NCBI RefSeq assembly: GCF_023701745.1
Contig: NZ_JAJOZB010000001.1
Coordinates: 6,175,501-6,239,500 of the forward strand
Origin: Streptomyces sp. RKAG293
Lineage (GTDB): Bacteria > Actinomycetota > Actinomycetes > Streptomycetales > Streptomycetaceae
DNA: 64,000 bases
Direction: 5' to 3'
Positions 7,112 to 19,064 of this stretch are shown here, one piece after another. Below the pieces are notes generated by a model. That model ran no database searches. It had not been told where the DNA came from and saw nothing but the letters and a program-made list of their open reading frames with translations. The position numbers and the translations under genes are program-made. Each line of letters begins with the position of its first letter. Positions within the stretch are counted from its first letter, which is position 1.

Positions 7112-9367
7112 TCAGGCCGGTCGCAGCCAGACCGTGGCCAGCGGCGGGAGGGTGAGCAGGAGGCTCTGCTCCTGCCCGTGCCAGGACGTCGGTTCGGCCT
7201 TGAGCGGGTGCCCGGTGCTGCCGGTGGCGGTGCCGCTGCCGCCGTAGCGCGCGTCGTCGGTGTTGAGCACCTCCTGCCAGGCCCGGTCCGGAACGCCGAC
7301 CCGGTAGTTCTCGCGGACCACCGGGGAGAAGTTGCTGACGCACACCAGCGGTTCGCCCTCCGCGTCGTAGCGGAGGAACGAGAAGGTGTTGTCCTCGGCC
7401 GCGCCGCCGTCGATCCAGGCGAAGCCGCCCGGGTCGGTGTCGCGCTGCCACAGGGCCGGTGTCGCGTTGTAGGTGCGGTTCAGCTCCCGGACCAGATCGC
7501 GGATCCCGCGGTGGTCGGCGGCCGCCGCGTACGTCTCGTCCAGCAGCCACCAGTCGGGCCCGTGGTCGTGCGACCACTCCGCGCCCTGCGCGAACTCCTG
7601 CCCCATGAAGAGCAACTGCTTGCCCGGATGCGCCCACATGAAGCCGAGGTACGCGCGGTGGGTGGCGCGCTGCTGCCACCAGTCGCCCGGCATCTTCGAG
7701 ACCAGCGAGCGCTTGCCGTGCACGACCTCGTCGTGGGAGATCGGCAGCACGTAGTTCTCGGAGTAGGCGTAGACCATCGAGAACGTCATCTCGTGATGGT
7801 GGTACTTGCGGTGCACGGGCTCCTTCGACACGTACTCCAGCGAGTCGTGCATCCAGCCCATGTTCCACTTCAGCCCGAAGCCGAGCCCGCCGGAGTCGGT
7901 GGAGCGGGTGACGCCGTCCCAGGCGGTGGACTCCTCGGCGATCGTCACGACCCCGGGGCAGCGCCGGTAGACGGTCGCGTTCATCTCCTGCAGGAACGCC
8001 ACCGCGTCCAGGTTCTCCCGGCCGCCGTGCTGGTTGGGCGTCCATTCGCCGTGCTCACGCGAGTAGTCCAGGTAGAGCATCGAGGCCACCGCGTCGACCC
8101 GCAGGCCGTCGATGTGGAACTCCTCGCACCAGTAGACGGCGTTGGCCACCATGAAGTTCCGGACCTCGGTACGGCCGAGGTCGAACTCCAGGGTGCCCCA
8201 GTCCGGGTGCTCGGCGCGGTTCGGGTCGCCGTGCTCGTAGAGCGGGACACCGTCGAAGTTCGCCAGCGCCCAGTCGTCCTTCGGGAAGTGCGCGGGCACC
8301 CAGTCCATGATCACGCCGAGGCCCGCCCGGTGCAGCGCGTCGACGAGGAACTTGAAGTCGTCGGGGGAGCCCAGCCGCGAGGTCGGCGCGTAGTACGACG
8401 TCACCTGGTAGCCCCAGGAGCCGCCGAACGGGTGCTCGGCCACCGGCATCAGCTCGACATGGGTGAACCCCAGGTCGGCGACGTACGTGGGCAGCTGCTC
8501 CGCCAGCTCGCGGTAGGTCAGACCCGGCCGCCAGGACGTCAGATGCACCTCGTAGACCGAGAACGGCGCCTGGTGGACGGGGACCGCGGCCCGCCGGGCC
8601 ATCCACTCGCCGTCGTTCCAGGTGTGGTGCGAGGACGTGACGATCGACGCCGTCGCGGGCGGCAGTTCGGTGCTGCGGGCCATCGGGTCGGCCTTCAGCG
8701 TGCGGCCGCCGTCCGGGCGGGCGATGTCGAACTTGTACGCCGTCCCGTCGCCGATACCCGGCACGAACAGCTCCCACACACCGGTGGAGCCGAGCGAGCG
8801 CATCGGGAAGCCGGTGCCGTCCCAGAAGTTGAAGCCGCCCGCGACCCGCACCCCGCGGGCGTTGGGCGCCCAGACGGCGAACCGGGTGCCGGTGACGCCC
8901 TGGTGGGTCATCGGCCGGGCGCCGAGCGCCTCCCAGAGCTGCTCGTGGCGGCCCTCACCGATCAGGTGCAGGTCCAGCTCGCCGAGCGAGGGCAGGAACC
9001 GGTACGGGTCCTGCACGGGGTGCTCGCCGTCCGCGTACCGCACCAGCAGTTCGTACTCCGGGATCTCCCGCAGCGGCAGCACCCCGGCGAACAGCCCGTC
9101 GCCCTCGTCCAGCAGCTCCGCGCGCAGCCCCTTCGCGGTGACCGCCACTCCCAGCGCGTACGGCCGCAGCACCCGGAACAGCACGCCACCGGTCACCGGA
9201 TGGGCACCGAGCAGCCCGTGCGGATCGTGGTGCGCCCCCTCCAGCAGCCTGCCGCGGTCCGCGTCGTCCAGCGGATCGGCGGGCCGGACGCCGCGGACCG
9301 CGACCCGCGCCGGGGCGACGGGCGGCGGGACCGGTGTGGCGGGCACGACAGGGGCTGCGGGAGCCAC
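7112..9367 (-). CDS. glgB: 1,4-alpha-glucan branching enzyme (body in one frame)
   Basis: This 751-residue frame contains a complete GlgB: N-terminal CBM48 domains (HHDPHGLLGAHP; TRFAVWAPNARGVRVAGGFN), then the GH13 barrel with GLRVDAVASM (nucleophile Asp), TIAEESTAW (acid/base Glu) and ISHDEVVHGK. It transfers alpha-1,4 chains to make alpha-1,6 branches and completes the GlgE pathway encoded upstream. The GTG at 9367 is only the first start codon in this frame. Codon bias shows coding sequence continuing upstream to about 9480, and the start that fits the operon (GTG 9747) is in another frame. The gene therefore probably carries a one-base indel in its Pro-rich leader; see the separate entry. 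Confidence 0.9.
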   Translation of the reverse strand: MAPAAPVVPATPVPPPVAPARVAVRGVRPADPLDDADRGRLLEGAHHDPHGLLGAHPVTGGVLFRVLRPYALGVAVTAKGLRAELLDEGDGLFAGVLPLREIPEYELLVRYADGEHPVQDPYRFLPSLGELDLHLIGEGRHEQLWEALGARPMTHQGVTGTRFAVWAPNARGVRVAGGFNFWDGTGFPMRSLGSTGVWELFVPGIGDGTAYKFDIARPDGGRTLKADPMARSTELPPATASIVTSSHHTWNDGEWMARRAAVPVHQAPFSVYEVHLTSWRPGLTYRELAEQLPTYVADLGFTHVELMPVAEHPFGGSWGYQVTSYYAPTSRLGSPDDFKFLVDALHRAGLGVIMDWVPAHFPKDDWALANFDGVPLYEHGDPNRAEHPDWGTLEFDLGRTEVRNFMVANAVYWCEEFHIDGLRVDAVASMLYLDYSREHGEWTPNQHGGRENLDAVAFLQEMNATVYRRCPGVVTIAEESTAWDGVTRSTDSGGLGFGLKWNMGWMHDSLEYVSKEPVHRKYHHHEMTFSMVYAYSENYVLPISHDEVVHGKRSLVSKMPGDWWQQRATHRAYLGFMWAHPGKQLLFMGQEFAQGAEWSHDHGPDWWLLDETYAAAADHRGIRDLVRELNRTYNATPALWQRDTDPGGFAWIDGGAAEDNTFSFLRYDAEGEPLVCVSNFSPVVRENYRVGVPDRAWQEVLNTDDARYGGSGTATGSTGHPLKAEPTSWHGQEQSLLLTLPPLATVWLRPA

Positions 9368-9465
9368 GGGAGAGGGCGCGTCGGCCGGGGGGCCGGGCCG
9401 GGGGGTGGTGACGGCGCCGGGGTCACGGGTCTCGCCCCGGGACGGCGGAACGGCGTCCGTCGTCG

Positions 9466-9747
9466 GCCGGGGGCGCTCCCCGAGGCGGGCGGGCGGGTCA
9501 CCCCGGACTCGTATCCCCGTGCGGCGGCCTCCGACACCGCCGGAGCCGGAGCCGGAGCAGGAGCGGGCGCCGGAGTGGGCGCCGGAGTCACCGCGGGTGT
9601 GGGCGCGGGCGCCGGCGCGGCGGGCGTCACGGGAGCCGGCGGCCGGCCGAGCGGCTCGCCCGGTGCCTTGTCCGCCGGGGGTACGGCGGTGGTGGGCACG
9701 GCGGCGGGCGCGCCCGGCGTGAGGGGAGACGGCTGGCGCTCGGTCAC
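9466..9747 (-). other. Out-of-frame N-terminal extension of GlgB (probable frameshift)
   Basis: A GTG at 9747 overlaps the pep2 stop as GTGA and has an AGGAGG-like site about 9 bases upstream, the expected start of glgB. It opens a leader beginning MTERQPSPLTPGAP, with Thr-Pro/Ala-Pro repeats, in frame 0. The GlgB body is in another frame; 9747 to 7112 is not a multiple of three. Codon third positions are GC-rich in frame 0 down to about 9510 and in the GlgB frame from about 9480, so the switch lies at roughly 9466-9510 in repetitive GC sequence. A sequencing or assembly indel is the simplest cause; a real frameshift would shorten GlgB or use an internal start. Confidence 0.65.
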
Positions 9748-11204
9748 GGTGTGATCCTCCTCGGAGGGGGGTTGGAGGCGAGGCGGTCGATGGCTGACAT
9801 CGGGATGGGGAGCCAGGCGGGGCGGTGCCGGGCCTCGTACAGGACTTCGTAGACGGCCTTGTCGGTCTCGTAGGCGCGTATCAGTACGGGCTGGTCGCGC
9901 GGGTCGGTGCCCGACGTCGCGGCGTAGCCCGCGCAGAACGCGTCCCGGTGCCGTTCCGCCCACGCGCCGGCCGTCGGCGCGGCCGGGTCGCGGTGCCGGG
10001 CGGCGTAGTCGAAGGAGCGCAGCATGCCCGCGACGTCCTGGACCGGTGGTGCGGGCAGCCGGCGCTCCGACAGCGGGCGCGAGGGCTCGCCCTCGAAGTC
10101 GATCAGCAGCCAGTCGTGGTCCGCGGTGCGCAGCGCCTGGCCGAGGTGCAGATCGCCGTGGATGCGCTGGGCGGCCACCCGCGCCCCGGTGCCGCCGAGT
10201 TCCGACAGGTCGTGGAAGGCCGCCCGCAGCCGGGTGCGGTACGGGCGCAGCTCCGGGACCTCGGCCGCGGCGGTGTCCAGCCGCTGCGCCATGGTGGCGG
10301 CGATCAGCTGGATCCTGCGGCGGTCCAGTGAACCGGTGGGCAGCGCGCGGGCCAGCGCGGCATGGACCTCGGCGGTGGCGGCGCCCAGGGCGCGGGCGTC
10401 GGCGGTGAACTCCGTACCGTCGTCCATGGCCCGCAGGGCCAGCTCCCAGCCGTCGGCCGAACCGGGCAGATAGCGCTGCAGCACGCCGAGCGTCGCCGGT
10501 TCCGCGCCGATGCCGTCCGGGGTGCCCGCCGGCTCCGGCAGTTCCAGCGCCTCGAACCACGCGGCCGGCGCCGCGACCCGCCGGGAGCCGTCACGGGCCA
10601 GGGCGAGGGAGAGTTCGAGGTCCGGGTTGGCGCCGGGGGAGACCCGGCGGAACACCTTGAGGATGTACTCGTCGCCGTAGATGACCGAGGTGTTCGACTG
10701 CTCGGCGGTGGACAGCCGCGGCGCCAGCCCGGCCGGGACGGTGGCCGAGGGCTCGGTGAGGAAGCGCAGCCGTCCGGTGCGGCCGGGGGCGCGGAGACGT
10801 TCCAGCAGCACCGCGGTGAGCCGCGGGTCGTACAGCCCCTCGTAGATCGTCAGCCCGTCGAGCGGCCCGCCGGTGGCCTGGCCGACGGCGGCGGGCGCGA
10901 GCGCGGGCGGCAGCAGGGTGCGGGTGCCGAGCAGCAGTTGGTAGCAGTCGGCACGGCGGCCGGCCTGCTCGACGTCGAGCAGCAGATGGAGCAGGCCCGG
11001 GGTGCCCAGCCGGCCGCCCATGGGCAGCAGTTCGGTCACCGACACCAGGTCGAAGCCGGTGATCGGCCGGCCCTTGCCGGCGAACCAGCGCTGCTGCGGT
11101 AGCCATTCCAGCAGCAGTGGGCTGAGCGAGTGCAGCAGCCCGGGGGCTGTGGCCGGTGAACGGCCGGTGGTAGGAGAGGTGCGGGTCCAGGAGCTGTCCG
11201 ACAT
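9744..11204 (-). CDS. pep2: Maltokinase (Pep2/Mak)
   Basis: A 486-residue cytoplasmic kinase making maltose-1-phosphate from maltose and ATP, the substrate of GlgE. It has the maltokinase N-terminal cap (LLEWLPQQRWFAGKGRPI) and a C-terminal aminoglycoside-phosphotransferase-like lobe with the catalytic loop QRIHGDLHLGQ and the metal-binding LLIDFEGEP. The ATG at 11204 (MSDSSW) is chosen for its family length and the GAAAGGA just upstream; the open frame runs on to 11450 but there reads as GC-rich leader. TreS and Pep2 are fused or adjacent in many actinobacteria. Here they are separated by about 290 bp containing hairpins and repeats. Confidence 0.92.
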   Translation of the reverse strand: MSDSSWTRTSPTTGRSPATAPGLLHSLSPLLLEWLPQQRWFAGKGRPITGFDLVSVTELLPMGGRLGTPGLLHLLLDVEQAGRRADCYQLLLGTRTLLPPALAPAAVGQATGGPLDGLTIYEGLYDPRLTAVLLERLRAPGRTGRLRFLTEPSATVPAGLAPRLSTAEQSNTSVIYGDEYILKVFRRVSPGANPDLELSLALARDGSRRVAAPAAWFEALELPEPAGTPDGIGAEPATLGVLQRYLPGSADGWELALRAMDDGTEFTADARALGAATAEVHAALARALPTGSLDRRRIQLIAATMAQRLDTAAAEVPELRPYRTRLRAAFHDLSELGGTGARVAAQRIHGDLHLGQALRTADHDWLLIDFEGEPSRPLSERRLPAPPVQDVAGMLRSFDYAARHRDPAAPTAGAWAERHRDAFCAGYAATSGTDPRDQPVLIRAYETDKAVYEVLYEARHRPAWLPIPMSAIDRLASNPPPRRITP

Positions 11205-11343
11205 GACGTCCTTTCCCCGGGGAATCGCGCACCCTGCCCGGAAGCGTGCGGCGGGGAGTGCGCGTAAGCCTCCCGGATGACGGGCGGTGGCTGTCCGGCG
11301 ACACGGGGAGCCTGCCCCGGCCGGGTGACAGGAAACCGCCGTA

Positions 11344-11377
11344 CGGGCCCGCCCGGAGGGTGTTCCGGGCGGGCCCG
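11344..11377 (-). terminator. Perfect 14-bp hairpin between treS and pep2
   Basis: Arms at 11344-11357 and 11364-11377 are exact inverted complements with a 6-base loop (GGGTGT). The stem is almost all G:C with no T run, a common Streptomyces terminator form. It lies after treS and about 140 bp before the pep2 start, so it may attenuate transcription into pep2-glgB. Confidence 0.55.
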
Positions 11378-11417
11378 CGGGCCCGCCCGGCCGGGGGCCT
11401 GGGGGCCTGAGGGCTTG

Positions 11418-11493
11418 GGGCACCCCCCCCAGCGGTAGCCGTGAGGGCACCTCCCAGCGTTAGCTGTGGGGGCACCTCCCAGCGTTAGCTGGG
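11418..11493. repeat. Three imperfect ~27-bp tandem repeats with hairpin cores
   Basis: GGCACC(T/C)CCCAGCG(T/G)TAGC followed by a G-rich end occurs three times in a row just downstream of the treS stop. The last copy folds as CCCAGC-GTTA-GCTGGG. Similar GC-rich units occur between Streptomyces genes in my recollection, so this may be a dispersed intergenic repeat. It fills part of the treS-pep2 gap. Confidence 0.6.
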
Positions 11494-11496
11494 GGA

Positions 11497-15323
<3,827 letters not shown>

Positions 15324-15546
15324 GGCCGCTCCTGTCCGCGTTCACTCGGTTGGAGGGTCGGGCGAATGGCGGAGTCATGAGGGGGATGGAGTGACTCCGC
15401 ATTGCCGGGAGCCTTCCCATTGGATGGCAGTCAAAAGCTCCCGGGAAGGGGTACCGGTGCGTACTTTGCGGGGAGTTGGAGAAGCCGTCCGGCCCCGCAG
15501 GACGGGAGGGGCCGGACGGCTGGTCGGTGAATATGCCGGAGGACGG

Positions 15547-16464
15547 TCAGAGCGGGCGGCTGGACCAGGTCTGCCAGGGCTGCGACGCCACCCAGTCGGC
15601 GATGGAGGTGAGCTTGATCCCCAGCGCCTGCTCGGCCTCCCGGGGGTCGCCGTCCATCAGCCGCTCGTCCGCACCCTCCGCCATGTAGTGGTAGATCCCG
15701 GCCACGCCGGCGGCCGCGTTCGGGCCGATGGCCTTGGCCAGCGCGGCCTCGAAGGCGGCCGGCGGCAGGGCCTGGTAGGCGACGGGCCGGCCGAGGCCCT
15801 CGGCGAACGCGGCGGCGAGTTCGTTCCCGTCGACGGCCTGTCCGCCGCCGATGTCCAGGACCCGGCCGTCGAGGCCGTCGTTGAAGAGCGCGGCGGCCAC
15901 CGCGACCGCCAGGTCGTCGTGTGAGATCCACGCGACCCGCCGGTCGGCCGGCAGCGGGTACGCGAGCACGCCCTCGTCGACCAGGGCCGGCCCGTTCCAG
16001 GGACTGAACAGGTTGTCCAGGTACACCGGGGGCCGCAGCACGACCAGCGGCACCCCGCAGTCGGCGAGCACCGCCTCGGCGATCCGGCGGGTCTCGAACG
16101 CGGCCACTCCGGCGGTGTCCGACGGCACGCGGGTGTTCGCGTTGTACACGATCCGGGTCACCCCGGATTCGAGCGCGGCCTCCGCGATGTGGATCGCATA
16201 CGTCTCAATACGTAGTGGGTCGTACTCCAACGGCATGGTCACTACTGCGTGTGTGGCGCCCTTGAACGCCCACATCACGTCGTCCCGGCTACCGAGGTCA
16301 CCGGCCACGAACGAGACCCCCGCGATGTCCGGGCGCGCTACGGCCGGCCGCCGTGTCAGGCTGCGGACCCGGTGCCCGCGTCCGGCGAGCAGCCGGGCCA
16401 CGGCGCCCCCCTGGAAGCCGGTCGCTCCCACGACCAAGCAACGCTGGTGTATCTCCTCCGACAT
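15547..16464 (-). CDS. NmrA-like NAD(P)-binding oxidoreductase
   Basis: A 305-residue atypical short-chain dehydrogenase of the NmrA/NAD(P)H-binding type. The Rossmann motif GATGFQGG is at about residues 13-20, followed by RSLTRRP, where the Arg residues after strand 2 favour NADP(H). VLRPPVYLDNLF matches the NmrA substrate-pocket segment. The active-site YxxxK of classical SDRs is not evident, so it may be a redox sensor or a reductase with another mechanism. It is divergent from the AraC gene by about 110 bp and is the left border of the PrnB-type cluster, probably part of it or its regulation. Confidence 0.85.
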   Translation of the reverse strand: MSEEIHQRCLVVGATGFQGGAVARLLAGRGHRVRSLTRRPAVARPDIAGVSFVAGDLGSRDDVMWAFKGATHAVVTMPLEYDPLRIETYAIHIAEAALESGVTRIVYNANTRVPSDTAGVAAFETRRIAEAVLADCGVPLVVLRPPVYLDNLFSPWNGPALVDEGVLAYPLPADRRVAWISHDDLAVAVAAALFNDGLDGRVLDIGGGQAVDGNELAAAFAEGLGRPVAYQALPPAAFEAALAKAIGPNAAAGVAGIYHYMAEGADERLMDGDPREAEQALGIKLTSIADWVASQPWQTWSSRPL

Positions 16465-16575
16465 CGGTGTGTCGCCCTTCGCTAGAATGAATCAGCGATT
16501 CCGCCTCACCTCAGGCTGGTCGGGGCGCACAGGGGCGGCAATAAGCAAACCGGGACGGGGATTAAGGGTTCGTCC

Positions 16576-17541
16576 ATGGAATCTGGCGGGAACGACCTCC
16601 TCAGTGAACTGCTCAGGCCACTGCGCCTGACCGGCGTGTTCGACAGCCTCTGGACGGTGCGGGCGCCCTGGGCGATCGAAGGGGACTCCGAGCAGAGCTG
16701 CGCGATCCTGCACTACATGGTCGAGGGCGACTGCTGGATCAGCACGGGCGACTGCCCGCCGATCCAGCTCCACCAGGGCGACTTGGCGGTCTTCCCCACC
16801 GGGACCGCGCACCGCCTCTCCGATCTGCCCGGCCGGCAGGGCGTCCCGCTCAGGGCGGTGCTCCCGGAGCGCGAACCCGGCACGTCAGGGGTGCTCGTCG
16901 TGGAGGGCACCGGGGAGCGGAGCCGCATCCTGTGCGCCGGACTGCACTACGACGCGACGGCCGCGACCTCGCTGTACCGGGCGCTGCCGTGGTCGCTGGT
17001 GCTGGACCGCACGCAGGTCGACAAGGAACCGCTGCTGCGCGACACCCTGGCCTCGCTCGCCGCCGCCGAGCGGCGCGGCGAGCCGGGATCGCAACTGGTC
17101 ACCCTGCGGGCGTTCGAGATGGCCTTCGTGCTGGCGCTGCGCCCGCTGCTGCGCGAGCTCTCCGACAACCCGGCCGTGCTGCCCGCACTGCGCCACCCGG
17201 GCATCAGCAGGGCGCTCATCATCGTCTCCACCCGCTTCTCCGAACCGTGGACGATCGAGGCGCTGGCCCGTGAGGTCGGCATGTCGCGGTCCGCCTTCAC
17301 CGCCACCTTCCGCGAGCTGGTGGGCGAGGCGCCGGCCCGGCATCTGACCGGGCGTCGGATGCAGGAGGCCGCCCGGCTGCTGACCGAGACGGCGGTTCCG
17401 CAGGCGGCCGTGCCGCCCCGCGTCGGCTATCAGAGCGCGGTCGGGTTCCATCTCGCGTTCCGCAAGTGGTTCGGGACAACGCCCGGTGAATACCGCGGCA
17501 ACTGGCCGGTTCATAAACGGGACCGGCAGGACGTTCATTGA
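16576..17541 (+). CDS. AraC-family transcriptional regulator
   Basis: A 321-residue regulator with an N-terminal cupin-like AraC-binding domain (about residues 1-180; the SCAILHYMVEGDCW and PPIQLHQGDLAVFPTGTAHRL strands are typical of the cupin_6 family) and a C-terminal double HTH (EPWTIEALAREVGMSRSAF; VGYQSAVGFHLAFRKWFGTTPGEYR). It lies immediately before the hydroxylase-exporter-PrnB-monooxygenase genes and is the likely pathway regulator; the ligand may be the cluster's product or an aromatic precursor. The 60-bp gap to the next gene holds an inverted repeat that could be its site or an RNA hairpin. Confidence 0.92.
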   Translation: MESGGNDLLSELLRPLRLTGVFDSLWTVRAPWAIEGDSEQSCAILHYMVEGDCWISTGDCPPIQLHQGDLAVFPTGTAHRLSDLPGRQGVPLRAVLPEREPGTSGVLVVEGTGERSRILCAGLHYDATAATSLYRALPWSLVLDRTQVDKEPLLRDTLASLAAAERRGEPGSQLVTLRAFEMAFVLALRPLLRELSDNPAVLPALRHPGISRALIIVSTRFSEPWTIEALAREVGMSRSAFTATFRELVGEAPARHLTGRRMQEAARLLTETAVPQAAVPPRVGYQSAVGFHLAFRKWFGTTPGEYRGNWPVHKRDRQDVH

Positions 17542-17564
17542 TTAGCACACGTGTATGAGGCAGT

Positions 17565-17597
17565 CTCTTCAACGGCGCGTCGAAGATCGTTGAGGAG
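17565..17597 (+). promoter_or_regulatory. Inverted repeat covering the hydroxylase ribosome-binding site
   Basis: CTCTTCAACG (17565-17574) and CGTTGAGGAG (17588-17597) pair at 9 of 10 bases. The right arm contains the GAGGAG Shine-Dalgarno of the next gene. In RNA it could mask the site; in DNA it could be an AraC operator. An ACACGTGT palindrome lies just upstream. Confidence 0.35.
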
Positions 17598-17602
17598 ACA
17601 CG

Positions 17603-19060
17603 GTGACCAGGTCCGGCCAGGAGTACAAGGATTCGCTGCGCGACGGACGCGAGATATGGATCGACGGGGAGCGGGTCAAGGACATCACCCGCCACCCGGC
17701 CTTCCGCAACACCGTCGACTCCATCGCGGGACTGTACGACCTCTCCCACGACTCCGCGCACTCGGCCGTACTCACCGAAGGCGGCGTCCACCGCGCCTTC
17801 CTGATACCCCGTTCGTACGAGGACCTGGTCGCCCGTCGCACGGCGCACAAGGTGTGGGCGGAGGCGAGTTTCGGCTATCTGGGCCGCACCCCCGACTACA
17901 TGGCGGCCGGGATCGCGGGCTTCGCGGCGGCGCCCGCGCTGTTCACCACGGACACCTTCGACGGCGCCCCGAACGTCGCGGCCTACCACCGGCGGATGTC
18001 GGAGGGCGATCTGTACCCGACGTTCACCATCACCAATCCGCAGATCGACCGGACGAAGTCCGCGGCCGAGCAGGAGCGCGACGACCTCGTCGTCCGGGTG
18101 GTGGCGGAGCGCGACGGCGGCATCGTCGTCCGCGGCGCCAAGATGATCGGCACCGCGGCGGTCTTCGGCAACGAGGTCCTCGTCGGCACCATCGAGCCGC
18201 TGGCCCCGCAGGACGTCGAGCACGCGCTGTGCTTCTCGATACCGGTCGACACCCCGGGCCTGAAGTTCATCTCCCGCACCTCCTACGAGGCCCAGGCGCG
18301 CAGCGTCTTCGACAACCCGCTCTCCTCGCGCTTCGACGAGAACGACGCCCTGCTGGTCTGCGAGGACGTCTTCGTCCCGTGGGAGAACGTGCTCGCGTAC
18401 CGCAATGTCGACGTCTGCTTCGGCCAGTGGTGGCAGACCCCCGCGTACGTGAACTTCGTCCACCAGGCCGCCACCCGCTTCTGGACCAAGCTGGAGTTCC
18501 TCACCGGCGTCGCGATCCTGCTCGCCAAGGCCAACAACACCTACCAGCTGCCGCCGGTGCAGACCCAGATCGGCCGGCTGATGGGCTGGGTGGCGCAGGC
18601 CAAGTCGATGGTGCTGGCGGCCGAGGCCGGATACGAGCAGGTCGACGGCGGACGCGGCGGCGTGATGCCCGACAAGGAGATCTCCTACGCCCACCGGATC
18701 ATGGCCGGTGACCTCTACCCCAGGGCGATCAGCGAGATCAAGCTGCTGGCCGGCGGCGGCGTCATCCAGCTCCCCGCCTCCGCGCAGGACCTGCTGCACC
18801 CGGAGATCGGCCCCGTCATCGCGAAGTACATCCGCTCGCCGGGACACCCGGCGCAGGACCGCGTCAAGCTGCTCAAGCTCGCCTGGGACGCGCTCGGCAC
18901 GGAGTTCGCCGGACGGCACGAGCAGTACGAGCGCTTCTACCACGGTGCCCCGCACGTCTATCTGCTGCAGCAGGCGTGGGAGGGCGACACCGGTGCCTGC
19001 GAGAGCCTGGCCAGGACCTGCCTCGACGGGTACGAACTGCAGCCGCTGCCCCGGGCCTGA
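17603..19060 (+). CDS. FADH2-dependent aromatic hydroxylase (HpaB family)
   Basis: A 485-residue member of the 4-hydroxyphenylacetate 3-monooxygenase oxygenase family. The N-terminus (GQEYKDSLRDGREIWIDGER) and RHPAFRNTVDSIAGLYDLSHD are family hallmarks; the acyl-CoA-dehydrogenase-like helical core and PRAISEIKLLAGGGVIQLPAS near the C-terminus bind reduced flavin and substrate. Such enzymes ortho-hydroxylate phenols, including tyrosine-derived units in natural products, using FADH2 from a separate reductase; no flavin reductase gene is seen nearby. The GTG start follows GAGGAGA. It is the first gene of a tightly packed four-gene unit with the exporter, PrnB-like and FAD monooxygenase genes. 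Confidence 0.92.
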   Translation: MTRSGQEYKDSLRDGREIWIDGERVKDITRHPAFRNTVDSIAGLYDLSHDSAHSAVLTEGGVHRAFLIPRSYEDLVARRTAHKVWAEASFGYLGRTPDYMAAGIAGFAAAPALFTTDTFDGAPNVAAYHRRMSEGDLYPTFTITNPQIDRTKSAAEQERDDLVVRVVAERDGGIVVRGAKMIGTAAVFGNEVLVGTIEPLAPQDVEHALCFSIPVDTPGLKFISRTSYEAQARSVFDNPLSSRFDENDALLVCEDVFVPWENVLAYRNVDVCFGQWWQTPAYVNFVHQAATRFWTKLEFLTGVAILLAKANNTYQLPPVQTQIGRLMGWVAQAKSMVLAAEAGYEQVDGGRGGVMPDKEISYAHRIMAGDLYPRAISEIKLLAGGGVIQLPASAQDLLHPEIGPVIAKYIRSPGHPAQDRVKLLKLAWDALGTEFAGRHEQYERFYHGAPHVYLLQQAWEGDTGACESLARTCLDGYELQPLPRA

Positions 19061-19064
19061 GGCG

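Noticed and set aside
9530..9620. CRISPR-like or minisatellite array from GCCGGAG repeats
   Set aside because: These repeats encode the Ala-Pro/Thr-Pro leader of GlgB and have no regular spacers.
9748..10560. A separate gene from the frame upstream of 9747
   Set aside because: This part of the frame is a shadow of pep2. Only the segment from GTG 9747 to about 9500 shows coding bias, and it reads as the GlgB leader.
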